Assembly: GCA_937927195.1 (NCBI GenBank) | Contig: CALBCY010000253.1 | Span: 1 to 38,971, forward strand | From: an uncultured Chitinophagales bacterium | Lineage (GTDB): Bacteria > Bacteroidota > Bacteroidia > Chitinophagales > UBA2359 | Length of the DNA: 38,971 bases | Direction: 5' to 3' | In this document: piece after piece, positions 26,907 through 35,792 of the stretch | Numbering within the stretch: the stretch's first letter is position 1 | Layout: each line of letters opens with the position of its first letter | The notes under the pieces: model-generated | Database searches by the model: none | Told to the model about the DNA's origin: nothing | What the model saw: only the letters and a program-made list of their open reading frames with translations | Position numbers and translations under genes: made by a program

Positions 26907-27200
26907 ATGAATCCTCTTAAAGTCCAAATATCTAGTATAGATAAGAAAATCAATGTCCTTTTGAAGGACTATGATCAAACTTTGCAATCAAATTTTCAAT
27001 TAGAAAAAGAAAATCAACGGTTGGAGGGTATGATAAATACTCAGCAAACCAGAATTGCTGAAATGGAAAAAACGATGAATTTGATAAAAATGACTCGGGG
27101 AGAAACCATTTCAGATAATGAGAAAAGTAATTTGGACGAATTACTGGATCAATACATTAAAGAAATAGACAAATGCATTGCTGTTTTGAGCAGACAATGA
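26907..27200 (+). CDS. Small coiled-coil protein next to zapA
   Basis: A 97-residue protein with no signal peptide. Residues of about 10-65 form a coiled coil (SSIDKKINVLLKDYDQ, FQLEKENQRLEGMINT, QQTRIAEMEKTMNLIKM). A second short helix follows (NLDELLDQYIKEIDKCIAVL). The gene begins 213 bp after pheT, and zapA begins 95 bp after it. Size, coiled coil and position resemble ZapB or the ZauP partner of ZapA known from other phyla, so a role as a ZapA partner at the division ring is a plausible inference. I cannot show homology by eye. It looks real: it is intact, has good codon structure and sits in a conserved type of neighbourhood. Confidence 0.75.
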   Translation: MNPLKVQISSIDKKINVLLKDYDQTLQSNFQLEKENQRLEGMINTQQTRIAEMEKTMNLIKMTRGETISDNEKSNLDELLDQYIKEIDKCIAVLSRQ

Positions 27201-27295
27201 TTAAATATATATTGAGGACGTTTGGTTTTGAATAAAGAAAATTTGATTTATCCAATGGAACTGGTTTTTACCATAAATAATAAATCTTAGACCTT

Positions 27296-27595
27296 ATGGA
27301 GGAGGGAAAGGTAATAAATATTAAGGTCAATATCGCCGATCGAAACTTTGGTTTAACAATCAAGGAAGATGAGGAAGAGATTGTGAGAAAAGCTGCAACA
27401 TCTATCAATGAAAGGATCGTTGAGCTGAAAAAGAAATATCAGGCACAAGATCCGCGTGATTATCTTGCAATGGCTTTATTACTTAACACTGTTGATGGCT
27501 TGAAAAATCAGTTTAAAACAGAGGCCTATCAAGAATCTGTTAAAATGCTATCTGATCTGGATAATAAATTGGTTAATTTCTTTAAGGAGAGTTAA
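27296..27595 (+). CDS. zapA: Cell division protein ZapA
   Basis: ZapA binds FtsZ and cross-links protofilaments at mid-cell. The 99-residue length is right. The N-terminal domain has the family pattern VNIADRNFGLTIKEDEEEIV followed by RKAATSINERIVELKKKY. The central YLAMALLLNTVDGLK is the typical start of the C-terminal coiled coil, which drives tetramer formation. It follows a small coiled-coil gene that may encode its partner, and it precedes rny after a 208-bp gap. No terminator was found between zapA and rny. Confidence 0.9.
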   Translation: MEEGKVINIKVNIADRNFGLTIKEDEEEIVRKAATSINERIVELKKKYQAQDPRDYLAMALLLNTVDGLKNQFKTEAYQESVKMLSDLDNKLVNFFKES

Positions 27596-27803
27596 CAAAT
27601 AGGATTTCGTAATTTTTACCCAAATGAAGCTTAACAATCTTCGATTCTTAAGCTTAGCTCATAATCTGTTTAATCTTTCAGAATAATATCTGCCTGCCTT
27701 AATAACTCTTCGAGTATTCTCTTTTTGCATTTGTACTACTAATGAATTTACAACAAACTGCAGAAAGCAGTCTTAGATATATTTAATTAATAAGATCAAT
27801 TTT
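27596..27803 (+). other. zapA-rny gap with a structured segment
   Basis: No gene was found in 208 bases. AAGCTTA/TAAGCTT (27627-27633 and 27649-27655) forms a 7-bp stem. After a 2x2 internal loop, AATC/GATT (27636-27639, 27643-27646) continues it to a TTC loop. A second, weaker structure (AGAATA/TATTCT enclosing ACTCTTCGAGT) follows at about 27680-27723. Neither has a T-tract. The gap could be a leader of rny or contain a small RNA. In many proteobacteria the 6S RNA gene lies directly after zapA, so that possibility deserves a covariance search. The sequence alone does not prove it. Confidence 0.3.
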
Positions 27804-29492
27804 ATGGAATATATAATACCAATAGTCCTTGGTTTAATAGCTTTGGTCGGAGGGTATTTTTTTGGCAAAACTACGGGAGAGAAATCCACAAAAGGGCTTA
27901 TTGAGGCTGCAAAGTCTGAAGCTCAAAGGATTGTTTCTAATGCTTCTGTTGAAGGAGAAGGTCTCAAGAAAGAAAAATTGCTTGAAGCCAAAGAACAATC
28001 TCTAAAGTTCAAAGCAGATATTGAGCGAGAAAGCAAAAATCGCTTGAAAGCAATAGATGATCAAGAACGAAAGGTCAAACAAAAGGAAAACTCTGTCAAC
28101 CAAAAAAATAACAATCTCAAAGGAAAAGAAAAAGAAATCAATAAACTCAAAGAAACGGCTAGTCGTGAAATTGAGCTGACTGAAAAGAAAAAAGCAGAGA
28201 TTGAAGAAATGAAAACTGCACTTGGAGTTGAGAAAACTGAACTTAAAGAAAAGAAAAGCAGTCTTGATAAGGAATTTCAAGGTTTAAAAGAAAAGAGAAA
28301 GGCGATTGAAAAAGAAGCGGAAGAAGGCAAAACAAAGTTAGCAGAACAACTAGAGAAAGTTGCTGGTCTAACGAAAGATGAAGCCAAAACGCAATTGATT
28401 GAAACCATGACCAAACAGGCTGAAACTGAAGCCATGGCTTTTGTCAAGGAAAAAATGGATGAAGCAAAACTCAAGGCCGGAAGAGAAGCCAAGAAAATCA
28501 TCATTCAAACCATCCAAAGAACTGCTGCCGAACAGGCAATCGAGAATGCTGTTACGGTATTCAATTTGGAATCAGACGATATCAAAGGACAAATCATCGG
28601 TCGTGAAGGCCGAAATATCCGAGCTCTAGAAGCTGCTACCGGAATCGAAATAATTGTAGATGACACACCAGAGGCCGTAATCATTTCGGGCTATGATCCA
28701 TTGAGAAGAGAAATCGCAAGGTTATCTCTTAAAAGGTTGGTAGCCGATGGAAGAATTCACCCAGCTAGGATTGAAGAAATTGTAAATAAAACAAAAAAGC
28801 AATTAGAGCAGGAAATAGTTGAAATTGGAGAAAGAACCGTGATTGAAATGAACATTCATGGCCTTCATCCACAGCTGATTCGTTTGGTTGGTAAAATGCG
28901 TTTCCGTTCTTCTTATGGACAAAACTTATTGCAACATTCGAAGGAAACTGCCAGAATTTGTGCAATCATGGCTTCGGAATTAGGCTTGACCAAAAAGTCG
29001 GTTAAATTGGCTAAAAGAGCTGGTTTACTCCACGATATAGGAAAAGTTGCTGAAGAAATGGAAGAGCTTTCTCACGCAGTGGCAGGATTTGAATTGTGTA
29101 AGAAATTTAAGGAGAAAGAGGCCATCTGCAATGCTGTAGGAGCTCACCATGATGAAATGGAAATGACCCACATGATTTCACCAATTGTTCAGGCCTGTGA
29201 TGCTATTTCAGGATCGAGACCTGGAGCAAGAAGAGAAATTTTAGAGTCTTACCTTCAAAGAATTCGTGATTTGGAAGATTTGGCTGCTTCTTATGATGGT
29301 GTTCAAAAAGCATATGCAATTCAAGCTGGTCGTGAACTTCGTGTAATCGTAGAGAGCGAAAAAGTTAGCGATCAAAAAGTGGAGGACCTTTCATTTGAAA
29401 TTTCACAAAAAATTCAAAATGAAATGCAATATCCTGGTCAAATAAAAGTAACGGTGATCAGAGAAAAGCGAGCAATCAACTTTGCAAAATAA
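27804..29492 (+). CDS. rny: Ribonuclease Y
   Basis: A membrane-anchored endoribonuclease that starts mRNA decay. It has an N-terminal membrane helix (about 4-22, [16 protein letters not shown]), a very long charged coiled coil (about 25-200), a KH RNA-binding domain ([19 protein letters not shown], about 260-300) and an HD phosphodiesterase domain with catalytic His410-Asp411 in LLHDIGKV. The C-terminal segment [17 protein letters not shown] is the usual ending. The 562-residue length is normal and all motifs are intact. The zapA gene precedes it in the same direction, and a strong terminator lies 33 bp behind it. Confidence 0.97.
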   Translation: MEYIIPIVLGLIALVGGYFFGKTTGEKSTKGLIEAAKSEAQRIVSNASVEGEGLKKEKLLEAKEQSLKFKADIERESKNRLKAIDDQERKVKQKENSVNQKNNNLKGKEKEINKLKETASREIELTEKKKAEIEEMKTALGVEKTELKEKKSSLDKEFQGLKEKRKAIEKEAEEGKTKLAEQLEKVAGLTKDEAKTQLIETMTKQAETEAMAFVKEKMDEAKLKAGREAKKIIIQTIQRTAAEQAIENAVTVFNLESDDIKGQIIGREGRNIRALEAATGIEIIVDDTPEAVIISGYDPLRREIARLSLKRLVADGRIHPARIEEIVNKTKKQLEQEIVEIGERTVIEMNIHGLHPQLIRLVGKMRFRSSYGQNLLQHSKETARICAIMASELGLTKKSVKLAKRAGLLHDIGKVAEEMEELSHAVAGFELCKKFKEKEAICNAVGAHHDEMEMTHMISPIVQACDAISGSRPGARREILESYLQRIRDLEDLAASYDGVQKAYAIQAGRELRVIVESEKVSDQKVEDLSFEISQKIQNEMQYPGQIKVTVIREKRAINFAK

Positions 29493-29524
29493 ATTTATTC
29501 AGGTTTTATTCTGAATATATATCT

Positions 29525-29566
29525 AATGAAGAAAATCAGCGAAGCTGATTTTCTTCATTTTTTTTT
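29525..29566 (+). terminator. Intrinsic terminator after rny
   Basis: A perfect 16-bp stem (29525-29540 with 29544-29559, centred on ATCAGC/GCTGAT) has loop GAA and is followed by a run of Ts. It marks the end of the pheT-zapA-rny run. Confidence 0.93.
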
Positions 29567-29767
29567 AGTGTAAAAGAACTTGCAAGAGGATTTTTTCGTT
29601 CAAAGCTATATTGGGATTTGTGTATTGCAAATAAACAATTAAGCTTTTGGTCATAAGATGAAAAGAAAGCTGATTGTTGAGTTAAATTTAAAATTCTAGT
29701 ACTCAATTATTCCAATGATTTTGGTGTGAAATATTTTTCAAACACTACACAAACTGAAATTTTACAA

Positions 29768-30844
29768 ATGGAAAAAATAAACTTCACTGCCGGTCCCTCA
29801 ATACTGCCAAAGGAAGTATTCGCAGAAATGGCGCAAGGCGTCATCGACTACAATGGATCTGGACTTTCTTTATTGGAAGTCTCTCACAGAGGTCCAGCTT
29901 TTACGGCCATCATTCAAGAGGCCATCCAACTGGTCAAAGACTTGTTGAAACTGCCAAGTCAATACGAAGTGCTGTATATGATGGGCGGAGCCTCGACACA
30001 GTTTCCGTTAATCCCATACAATCTGTTGCCTATTGATGGAGTGGCTGGATATGTCGATACAGGAACTTGGTCAACCAAAGCCATAAAAGCAGCCAAAGTT
30101 TTCGGAGACGTTGATGTTTGTGCCAGCTCAGAAGACGATCAGTTTAAATTCATCCCCAAAGACTTTAAGGTCGATCCGGAATGGGCTTACTTCCATCTTA
30201 CTTCCAACAATACCATTGCTGGGACACAGTTGCATCAAGTTCCCGATTCTGGCGATGTACCAATTGTAATTGACATGTCTTCGGACATTTTCTCGAAAAA
30301 GATAGAAAATATCGAACAGTATGGAATGATCTACGCATCGGCACAAAAGAATCTTGGTCCGTCTGGAGCAACATTGGTCATCATTGACAAAAATCTGTTG
30401 GGGAAGACCAATAGAAACATTCCTGAAATATTTGATTATCAAAAACACATAGCTAAGGATTCAGTATTGAATACACCAGCTGTTTTTGCGATTTGGGGAT
30501 GCATGCTGACTTTGCGTTGGATCAAAAAAACTGGTTTCAAAAAAATCGAAAAAGACAACCTTAAAAAGGCGGAGTTACTTTACGCAGAACTGGACAACAA
30601 TCCATTGTTCTTTCCAAGAATTAAGGCTGTCGAAGACCGTTCTATAATGAATGTTACTTTCGATATCAAACGAAATGAACTGGAAAAAACTTTTATGGTA
30701 TTCTGTGAAAATCATGGTGTCGTAGGGATCAAAGGTCACCGTTCTGTCGGAGGATTTCGTGCATCCTTGTACAATGCCATGCCAGTAGAAGGAGTAGAGA
30801 AATTGGTGAAATTATTGCAGGATTTCACTTGGAGATTTGGCTAG
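29768..30844 (+). CDS. serC: Phosphoserine aminotransferase
   Basis: A PLP enzyme of serine biosynthesis (and possibly of pyridoxal phosphate synthesis) that makes phosphoserine from 3-phosphohydroxypyruvate and glutamate. I chose the ATG at 29768 (MEKINFTAGPSILPKEV), because SerC proteins begin with this phrase. An in-frame ATG at 29726 would add 14 unrelated residues. The product is then 358 residues, the usual size. The PLP lysine is Lys194 in YASAQKNLGPSG. Other family marks are YMMGGASTQF, GYVDTGTWS and the C-terminal GIKGHRSVGGFRASLYNAMP. It is a single gene behind the rny terminator; the serA partner is not in the window. Confidence 0.96.
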   Translation: MEKINFTAGPSILPKEVFAEMAQGVIDYNGSGLSLLEVSHRGPAFTAIIQEAIQLVKDLLKLPSQYEVLYMMGGASTQFPLIPYNLLPIDGVAGYVDTGTWSTKAIKAAKVFGDVDVCASSEDDQFKFIPKDFKVDPEWAYFHLTSNNTIAGTQLHQVPDSGDVPIVIDMSSDIFSKKIENIEQYGMIYASAQKNLGPSGATLVIIDKNLLGKTNRNIPEIFDYQKHIAKDSVLNTPAVFAIWGCMLTLRWIKKTGFKKIEKDNLKKAELLYAELDNNPLFFPRIKAVEDRSIMNVTFDIKRNELEKTFMVFCENHGVVGIKGHRSVGGFRASLYNAMPVEGVEKLVKLLQDFTWRFG

Positions 30845-30893
30845 TGTGAAGATCAAGTTTAAGCTTAATAAGCTAGGAATATTGATTGACTAA

Positions 30894-30918
30894 TTATTGA
30901 TTATTGATTATTGATTGA
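30894..30918. repeat. TTATTGA tandem repeat
   Basis: Three perfect 7-bp TTATTGA units and a partial fourth follow serC by 50 bp. It is simple-sequence DNA without evident function. Confidence 0.8.
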
Positions 30919-31016
30919 GGTGGTTTGTGATAGGATGGTTGTGGAAGATTTATATGGAATTCAAAATCAAGAAGTCTTGTTACTTTATACTATTGCTATT
31001 GCGCGGCGATCTTTTT

Positions 31017-31075
31017 TGATTGTGTTAGCCAGATGATGGCTATGATTAGGTCAGAAACAGAGAGCCAACACATCA
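31017..31075 (+). promoter_or_regulatory. Stem-loop directly before the 222-residue gene
   Basis: TGATTGTGTT (31017-31026) pairs with AACACATCA (31067-31075) with one bulge. Inside it AGCC/GGCT (31027-31030, 31038-31041) can form a second stem. The outer arm ends 4 bases before the ATG, so an RNA fold here would affect translation. It may equally be a remnant of a repeat element. Confidence 0.35.
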
Positions 31076-31079
31076 GAAA

Positions 31080-31748
31080 ATGACCTTGAGAGAAATATTT
31101 TATAGTAAAGAGATTAAAAGTTATTTACAGGCTTATTTAGAAAATAGTTTTTATGATGATTTTATTTCTAAACGTGAATTAAATAGGAAAATCACGAAGA
31201 ATGAAACATTATTTATTCTTGAGTTGTTAGATGATGCGAATCATAAGTGGTTTGTAGCTTCTTATCTTAAAATGGTTGATGCCTTTGATGTAGAGATACT
31301 TCGAAAACTGCTTGAGGTCGCTATCAAGACTTCCGATCCTAGCTTTAATAGCTTTTTCATAACTCCTTGTTTAAGAGTTTTTGGTTGTATCAAAGTCATT
31401 CAATTTTTAGAAGAATTTTTGAATGATAGCTTTGAAAATGCCACTGGGATTCTTCGAGCAATATACCATGTAAGATCACTATTCTTTTCAGTGGGAAAGT
31501 TTGGGGATAAAGGAGAAATTAAATGGGAACAAGTTGGTTTTTGGTACAATTGGAATGATGAAAAGGGATATTATGAGTCTTACTCTGTAGATCAGAACGG
31601 AAGAATGACTGTTGAGGAAATGACCCAATACGAACCAACACATGAGGAGTTTATTAGAAGAAAGAGAAAGCTGATTCAGGATATTAAGAAAGGAACAAAG
31701 GACTCAGCTTTGATTAGTGCAGCAGATAGGATGTTAGAGAATAATTAG
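31080..31748 (+). CDS. Hypothetical protein, orphan alpha-helical
   Basis: I do not recognise this 222-residue protein. It is cytosolic by sequence (no signal peptide, no membrane helix). The first 140 residues are mostly helix and may be a short HEAT-like stack (ETLFILELLDDANHKWFVAS, EILRKLLEVAIKT). The second part is more polar and aromatic (EQVGFWYNWNDEKGYYESYS) and ends in a charged helix. It stands alone between serC and a converging methyltransferase, with simple repeats and a stem-loop before it and a GC-rich palindromic block behind it. That setting is common for acquired genes. Some immunity-like proteins have this size and look, but nothing specific supports that role. Confidence 0.7.
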   Translation: MTLREIFYSKEIKSYLQAYLENSFYDDFISKRELNRKITKNETLFILELLDDANHKWFVASYLKMVDAFDVEILRKLLEVAIKTSDPSFNSFFITPCLRVFGCIKVIQFLEEFLNDSFENATGILRAIYHVRSLFFSVGKFGDKGEIKWEQVGFWYNWNDEKGYYESYSVDQNGRMTVEEMTQYEPTHEEFIRRKRKLIQDIKKGTKDSALISAADRMLENN

Positions 31749-31802
31749 ATATTCTAGAAAATTGATTCAAAAACCCAAAAGCCAATCTAAAAGCATAAGA
31801 CA

Positions 31803-31863
31803 AGGCTGCTGGCGATCCAGCGTGCAAAGCGTCCCGGGTTGGTGTTCCGTTCCAGTCTCGACC
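31803..31863. repeat. GC-rich block with a palindrome
   Basis: About 60 bases are clearly richer in GC than the surroundings. They contain GCTGG-CGAT-CCAGC (31808-31821, a perfect hairpin) and AAGCGTCCCGGGTTGG. The block lies between the stops of two converging genes. It looks like a dispersed intergenic repeat or the decayed end of a mobile unit rather than a gene. Confidence 0.5.
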
Positions 31864-31876
31864 CAAAAACCATTGT

Positions 31877-32713
31877 CTATAATTTCACTCCAACAACTAT
31901 GTCTTGAAAATCATGAAGACGTTCTCTGCCGCTCCACCAACCGGGAAACACACCACCTTCCAAGCTCAATCCATTGTCCTTGTACAAGGCATCCAAATAT
32001 TTCAAATTGAAAGCTACATTGGCAGTGTTGACCTTTTGGTCCATTAGGCGATAATGGCCTCTGTAATGAGGAAAGGCCATTTCACTTTTATACGTTTTTA
32101 TATTGTCTCGTGAAATATCATCCAAAACGAAATAAGTGATGAAACAATGTCCGCCTTGCTTTAGAACTCGACTTATTTCAGACATATAATGCTCTACATC
32201 TTCTGGAAGCATATGGGTAAAAACAGAGGTCAAGAAAACAAAATCGAAACTTTCGTCTTTGTATGGGAATTTGAACTCCGTGCTTTCTAACTTACCTTTT
32301 GTATTGTAAAGTGGATTGAAAATGTCGAGGTGCTGAAATTCAAAATTGGGATATCGTTTGCTTATGTTTTTCTTACACCAATTGATGCCTTTTTTGACGA
32401 TGTCAAATCCCTTATAAGAGCCTGACTCGTTCAGAAATTTGGTCATTGGAATGGCCATTCTGCCTATTCCACAACCGACATCCAAAACATGGTGTTCGGG
32501 CTTTAAGTGGCCCAATTCCTTAAAGTATTCAAGGAATACTTTGCCTTTTTCAACAAAATCTCCACTACCGACAAAAATGATCCCTTTTGGTGGACGTATT
32601 TCATCTTTGCTCTTAAAAATGTACTGAACAGTATCATGAGGCAAATAGAAAACCCTGCGAACGAAAGAACGAGCAGGAAGCGGTAGGCCGTAGTATATTT
32701 TTCGAATAAACAT
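31877..32713 (-). CDS. Class I SAM-dependent methyltransferase
   Basis: A 278-residue methyltransferase with a Rossmann fold of the Methyltransf_11/25 type. The SAM-binding motif I is VLDVGCGIG (76-84). The post-motif acidic residue is in YKGFDIVKKG, the motif II region is DESFDFVFLTSVFTHM, and EISRVLKQGGHCFITYF is the usual strand after it. The substrate is not determined. Such enzymes in Bacteroidota often modify lipids, quinones or glycans. The N-terminal 45 residues are basic and may contact a membrane or acidic substrate. It lies behind the citrate synthase terminator, so it probably has a separate, weaker promoter or depends on read-through. Confidence 0.88.
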   Translation of the reverse strand: MFIRKIYYGLPLPARSFVRRVFYLPHDTVQYIFKSKDEIRPPKGIIFVGSGDFVEKGKVFLEYFKELGHLKPEHHVLDVGCGIGRMAIPMTKFLNESGSYKGFDIVKKGINWCKKNISKRYPNFEFQHLDIFNPLYNTKGKLESTEFKFPYKDESFDFVFLTSVFTHMLPEDVEHYMSEISRVLKQGGHCFITYFVLDDISRDNIKTYKSEMAFPHYRGHYRLMDQKVNTANVAFNLKYLDALYKDNGLSLEGGVFPGWWSGRERLHDFQDIVVGVKL

Positions 32714-32731
32714 TTAGAAAGGCGAAAATAC

Positions 32732-32769
32732 AAAAAAGCCAGGTCCTATACTTATAAGAACCTGGCTTT
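32732..32769 (-). terminator. Intrinsic terminator of gltA
   Basis: AAAGCCAGGT (32735-32744) pairs with ACCTGGCTTT (32760-32769) in a perfect 10-bp stem. On the minus strand it is followed by a T run. It sits 22 bp behind the citrate synthase stop and just before the methyltransferase start. Confidence 0.88.
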
Positions 32770-32790
32770 GTTACTTTTATTTCAAAATAA

Positions 32791-34086
32791 TTATTTTTTA
32801 CGCTTGCTGATTGGAGCGTACTTACGTTCTGTTTGTCCAGTATAAATTTGACGAGGACGGCCAATTGGTTGCTTTTCAGTCATCATTTCTTTCCATTGAG
32901 CAATCCAACCTGGTAATCTTCCCAATGCAAACAATACCGTAAACATTTCAGTTGGGAAACCAATTGCTTTGTAAATGATTCCAGAGTAGAAATCAACATT
33001 TGGATACAATTTACGGCTCACGAAGTAATCATCTTTCAATGTGATTCTTTCAAGATTTTTAGCAATGTCCAAAAGTGGATCATTGATGCCCAATTTCTTC
33101 AAGACATCATCACTCGCTTTTTTGATGATCTTAGCACGAGGATCAAAGTTTTTGTAGACTCTGTGTCCGAAGCCCATCAAACGGAATGGATCTTTTTTGT
33201 CTTTGGCTTTTTCTATCCATTTTTTGTAATCACCACCATCTGATTGAATGTTTTGAAGCATTTCAATAACAGACTGATTGGCTCCACCATGACGTGGCCC
33301 CCATAAAGCGGAGATTCCAGCAGAAATAGCAGCATACAATGGAGCATGTGATGAACCAACGATTCTCACTGTAGAAGTTGAACAGTTTTGTTCATGATCA
33401 GCATGAAGAATCAAAAGCTTTTGCATTGCCTTGGCAATGATCGGATCAACTTTGTATTCTTCAGTTGGATATCCAAAGAACATTTTAAGGAAATTCTCTA
33501 CGTAGCCCAAAGAGTTGTCAGGATAAATAACAGGGTGTCCTTGAGAACGTTTGTATATCCATGAAACGAGTGTTGGAAGTTTTGCCAACAATCTGATAAC
33601 AGTATCGTTAACTTCTTCTTCTCCTCTGTTTACATCCAAAGAGTCAGGATAAAAAGCAGCCAAAGAGCAAATCATAGCACTCAATTGTCCCATTGGGTGA
33701 GTACGCTCTGGATAATTATCCAAAAACTTACGAATGTCTTCGTGTACTAAAGTATGTTTACTGATACTTCCTGTGAAATCAGTGAATTGGGTTTTAGTTG
33801 GAAGTTCTCCGTAAATCAACAAATAAGCCACTTCAAGGAAGCTTGATTTTTCAGCCAATTGCTCGATTGGATATCCTCTGTAACGCAATATTCCTTTTTC
33901 ACCATCCAAAAAGGTAATGGCACTTGTAGTTGCTCCGGTGTTCTTATAGCCCACATCGTAAGTTGTATAACCACCTGTACTGGCACGAAGCTTGGAGATG
34001 TCAATTCCCTTTTCTTTTTCACTTCCGGTGATTACCGGTAATTCGATTTCTTTTTTCTTTATTTTTAAAACTACTTTTTCGGCCAT
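32791..34086 (-). CDS. gltA: Citrate synthase
   Basis: The first enzyme of the citric acid cycle, condensing acetyl-CoA and oxaloacetate. The 431-residue, type II-like hexameric form is indicated by the N-terminal beta domain (KKKEIELPVITGSEKEKGID). The catalytic residues are all present: His266 in GPRHGGAN, His308 in MGFGHRVYKNFDPRA and Asp365 in NVDFYSG. HADHEQNCSTSTVR is the usual helix-turn segment. The C-terminus carries the Arg-rich GRPRQIYTG tail. It lies 128 bp behind hutH with no terminator seen between them, so part of its transcript may come from the hisS-hutH unit. A terminator follows it. Confidence 0.97.
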   Translation of the reverse strand: MAEKVVLKIKKKEIELPVITGSEKEKGIDISKLRASTGGYTTYDVGYKNTGATTSAITFLDGEKGILRYRGYPIEQLAEKSSFLEVAYLLIYGELPTKTQFTDFTGSISKHTLVHEDIRKFLDNYPERTHPMGQLSAMICSLAAFYPDSLDVNRGEEEVNDTVIRLLAKLPTLVSWIYKRSQGHPVIYPDNSLGYVENFLKMFFGYPTEEYKVDPIIAKAMQKLLILHADHEQNCSTSTVRIVGSSHAPLYAAISAGISALWGPRHGGANQSVIEMLQNIQSDGGDYKKWIEKAKDKKDPFRLMGFGHRVYKNFDPRAKIIKKASDDVLKKLGINDPLLDIAKNLERITLKDDYFVSRKLYPNVDFYSGIIYKAIGFPTEMFTVLFALGRLPGWIAQWKEMMTEKQPIGRPRQIYTGQTERKYAPISKRKK

Positions 34087-34214
34087 TTTGTTCTGATGTT
34101 TGAATTAGATTGTTTAATGGGGCTATATTTGGTAAAATTTTATTTTTTTGTCCTTTTGTGTAAAATTACAAATTGAGTTCGATATTATTTATTCTAAAAC
34201 GACAATCCTCATAA

Positions 34215-35717
34215 TTATTTTATTATAAAGTGCTCCAACTTGTTATGAATAAAATCTATGCAAGCATTTATGTCCTTGCGTAAGAATCTATCTGCCTGAT
34301 TAAAGGGCACAAATTGTGCCAATTCCCTAAGTACAGGCCTCAGTTTAGGAGATATTTTAAAATCTTTTCTGAAACCCATTGCTTGAGCCGCAGTCAGCAG
34401 CTCTATTGCCAATACTTTTTCTGTGTTTTGGACAACCTTTAAGCATTTGGTTACCGCATTGGCTCCCATACTAACATGATCTTCTTGCCCATTCGAGGAA
34501 GGAATAGAATCTATTGAAGCTGGTGTGCACAATTGTTTGCTTTGACTTACAATAGAAGCAGCTGTGTATTGCGGAATCATCAAACCAGAGTGAAGGCCTG
34601 GCTGGGCAGAAAGAAACATGGGCAACCCTCGTGTTCCTGATAATAAAAGGTAAGTTCTTCTTTCTGAAATATTACCCAATTCTGCAACCGCCATTGCAAG
34701 ATAATCTGCAGTTAAAGCAAGTGCTTGCCCATGAAAATTTCCTCCTGAAATAATTTTATCGGCTTCAGGAAAAATATTTGGATTGTCAGTAACCGCATTA
34801 ATTTCATCCGTAAAAACTTCAGAAACGTGCTTCAATGTATTTCTGCTGGCACCATGCACTTGCGGCATGCACCTGAATGAGTAAGGGTCTTGAACCTGAA
34901 TTTTTTTTCGCTTGCCAATTTGACTTCCTTTCAGATAAGCTCTTATTTTTTTCGCACTTTCAATTTGTCCTTTTTGTTTTCTTATTTGATGAAGCTTATT
35001 GTAAAATGGATCTGTTCGTCCATCAAAAGCTTCAAGGCTTATGCTTCCGATTAAATCTGCTGCTTCACACAAAAAATTTGACCGCAACAAATTGTATACT
35101 CCATAAGCGCCCATGAACTGCGTTCCATTTATCAAAGCCAATCCTTCTTTGGATTGAAGTTTCAATGGTTCCATTTTTAATCTCTTGAGGGCAGTGGCGG
35201 CTTTCATCCTTTTACCAGCTAAGTGCACTTCTCCAACTCCAAGTAAAGGAAGTGAAAGGTGGGATAGGGGAGCGAGGTCACCTGAAGCGCCTAGAGAGCC
35301 TTGTTCATAAACGACGGGAAGGCAATCGGAATTGTAAAAGTCAATAAGTCTGTTTACCAATTTCTCTCTGATACCTGAATGTCCATAAGAAAGAGATTGT
35401 ATTTTTAAAATCAACATCAAACGAACAATGTCTTCTGGTACTTCATCGCCTAGTCCAACCGCATGCGAAAGGATCAAATTACTTTGTAATTCTTCTAACT
35501 GATTATCTGGAATGACGACATCACAAAATTTCCCAAAACCTGTATTTATTCCATAAAAGGCATTATTTCCTCCTTTCATTTTCTTGTCAAGATATTTTCG
35601 ACAATCACCAATTTTTACCTTTGCTTCTTTACTTAATTTTAATTTGGATTTAGCTTTTAAGAGCTGCCCAAGATTTTCAATGCTTAAATGTTTTCCTGAA
35701 ATTTTGTGTTCGTCCAT
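34215..35717 (-). CDS. hutH: Histidine ammonia-lyase
   Basis: Deaminates L-histidine to urocanate, the first step of histidine breakdown. The MIO prosthetic group forms from Ala144-Ser145-Gly146 in GSLGASGDLAPLSHL. Tyr55 in YGINTGFG is the conserved active-site tyrosine. The substrate-binding region QDPYSFRCMPQVHGA and the QEDHVSMG motif are present. The 500-residue length is normal. The gene lies 75 bp behind hisS in the same direction, so the two are probably co-transcribed. Other hut genes (hutU, hutI) are not in the window. A related aromatic amino acid lyase or aminomutase shares the fold, but the residues seen fit histidine ammonia-lyase best. Confidence 0.93.
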   Translation of the reverse strand: MDEHKISGKHLSIENLGQLLKAKSKLKLSKEAKVKIGDCRKYLDKKMKGGNNAFYGINTGFGKFCDVVIPDNQLEELQSNLILSHAVGLGDEVPEDIVRLMLILKIQSLSYGHSGIREKLVNRLIDFYNSDCLPVVYEQGSLGASGDLAPLSHLSLPLLGVGEVHLAGKRMKAATALKRLKMEPLKLQSKEGLALINGTQFMGAYGVYNLLRSNFLCEAADLIGSISLEAFDGRTDPFYNKLHQIRKQKGQIESAKKIRAYLKGSQIGKRKKIQVQDPYSFRCMPQVHGASRNTLKHVSEVFTDEINAVTDNPNIFPEADKIISGGNFHGQALALTADYLAMAVAELGNISERRTYLLLSGTRGLPMFLSAQPGLHSGLMIPQYTAASIVSQSKQLCTPASIDSIPSSNGQEDHVSMGANAVTKCLKVVQNTEKVLAIELLTAAQAMGFRKDFKISPKLRPVLRELAQFVPFNQADRFLRKDINACIDFIHNKLEHFIIK

Positions 35718-35792
35718 GTTTTATTGGTTTTCATTCCATCCAATCTATGATCACTATGTCTGTATGTGTTTATATTTACAGTTTGTATTGCA

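Noticed and set aside
31803..31863. tRNA gene suggested by GC-rich stems
   Set aside because: No cloverleaf, no acceptor stem of 7 bp and no T-loop consensus could be assembled on either strand.
31762..32010. An 82-codon plus-strand frame
   Set aside because: It reads through the GC-rich block and then antisense into the methyltransferase gene.
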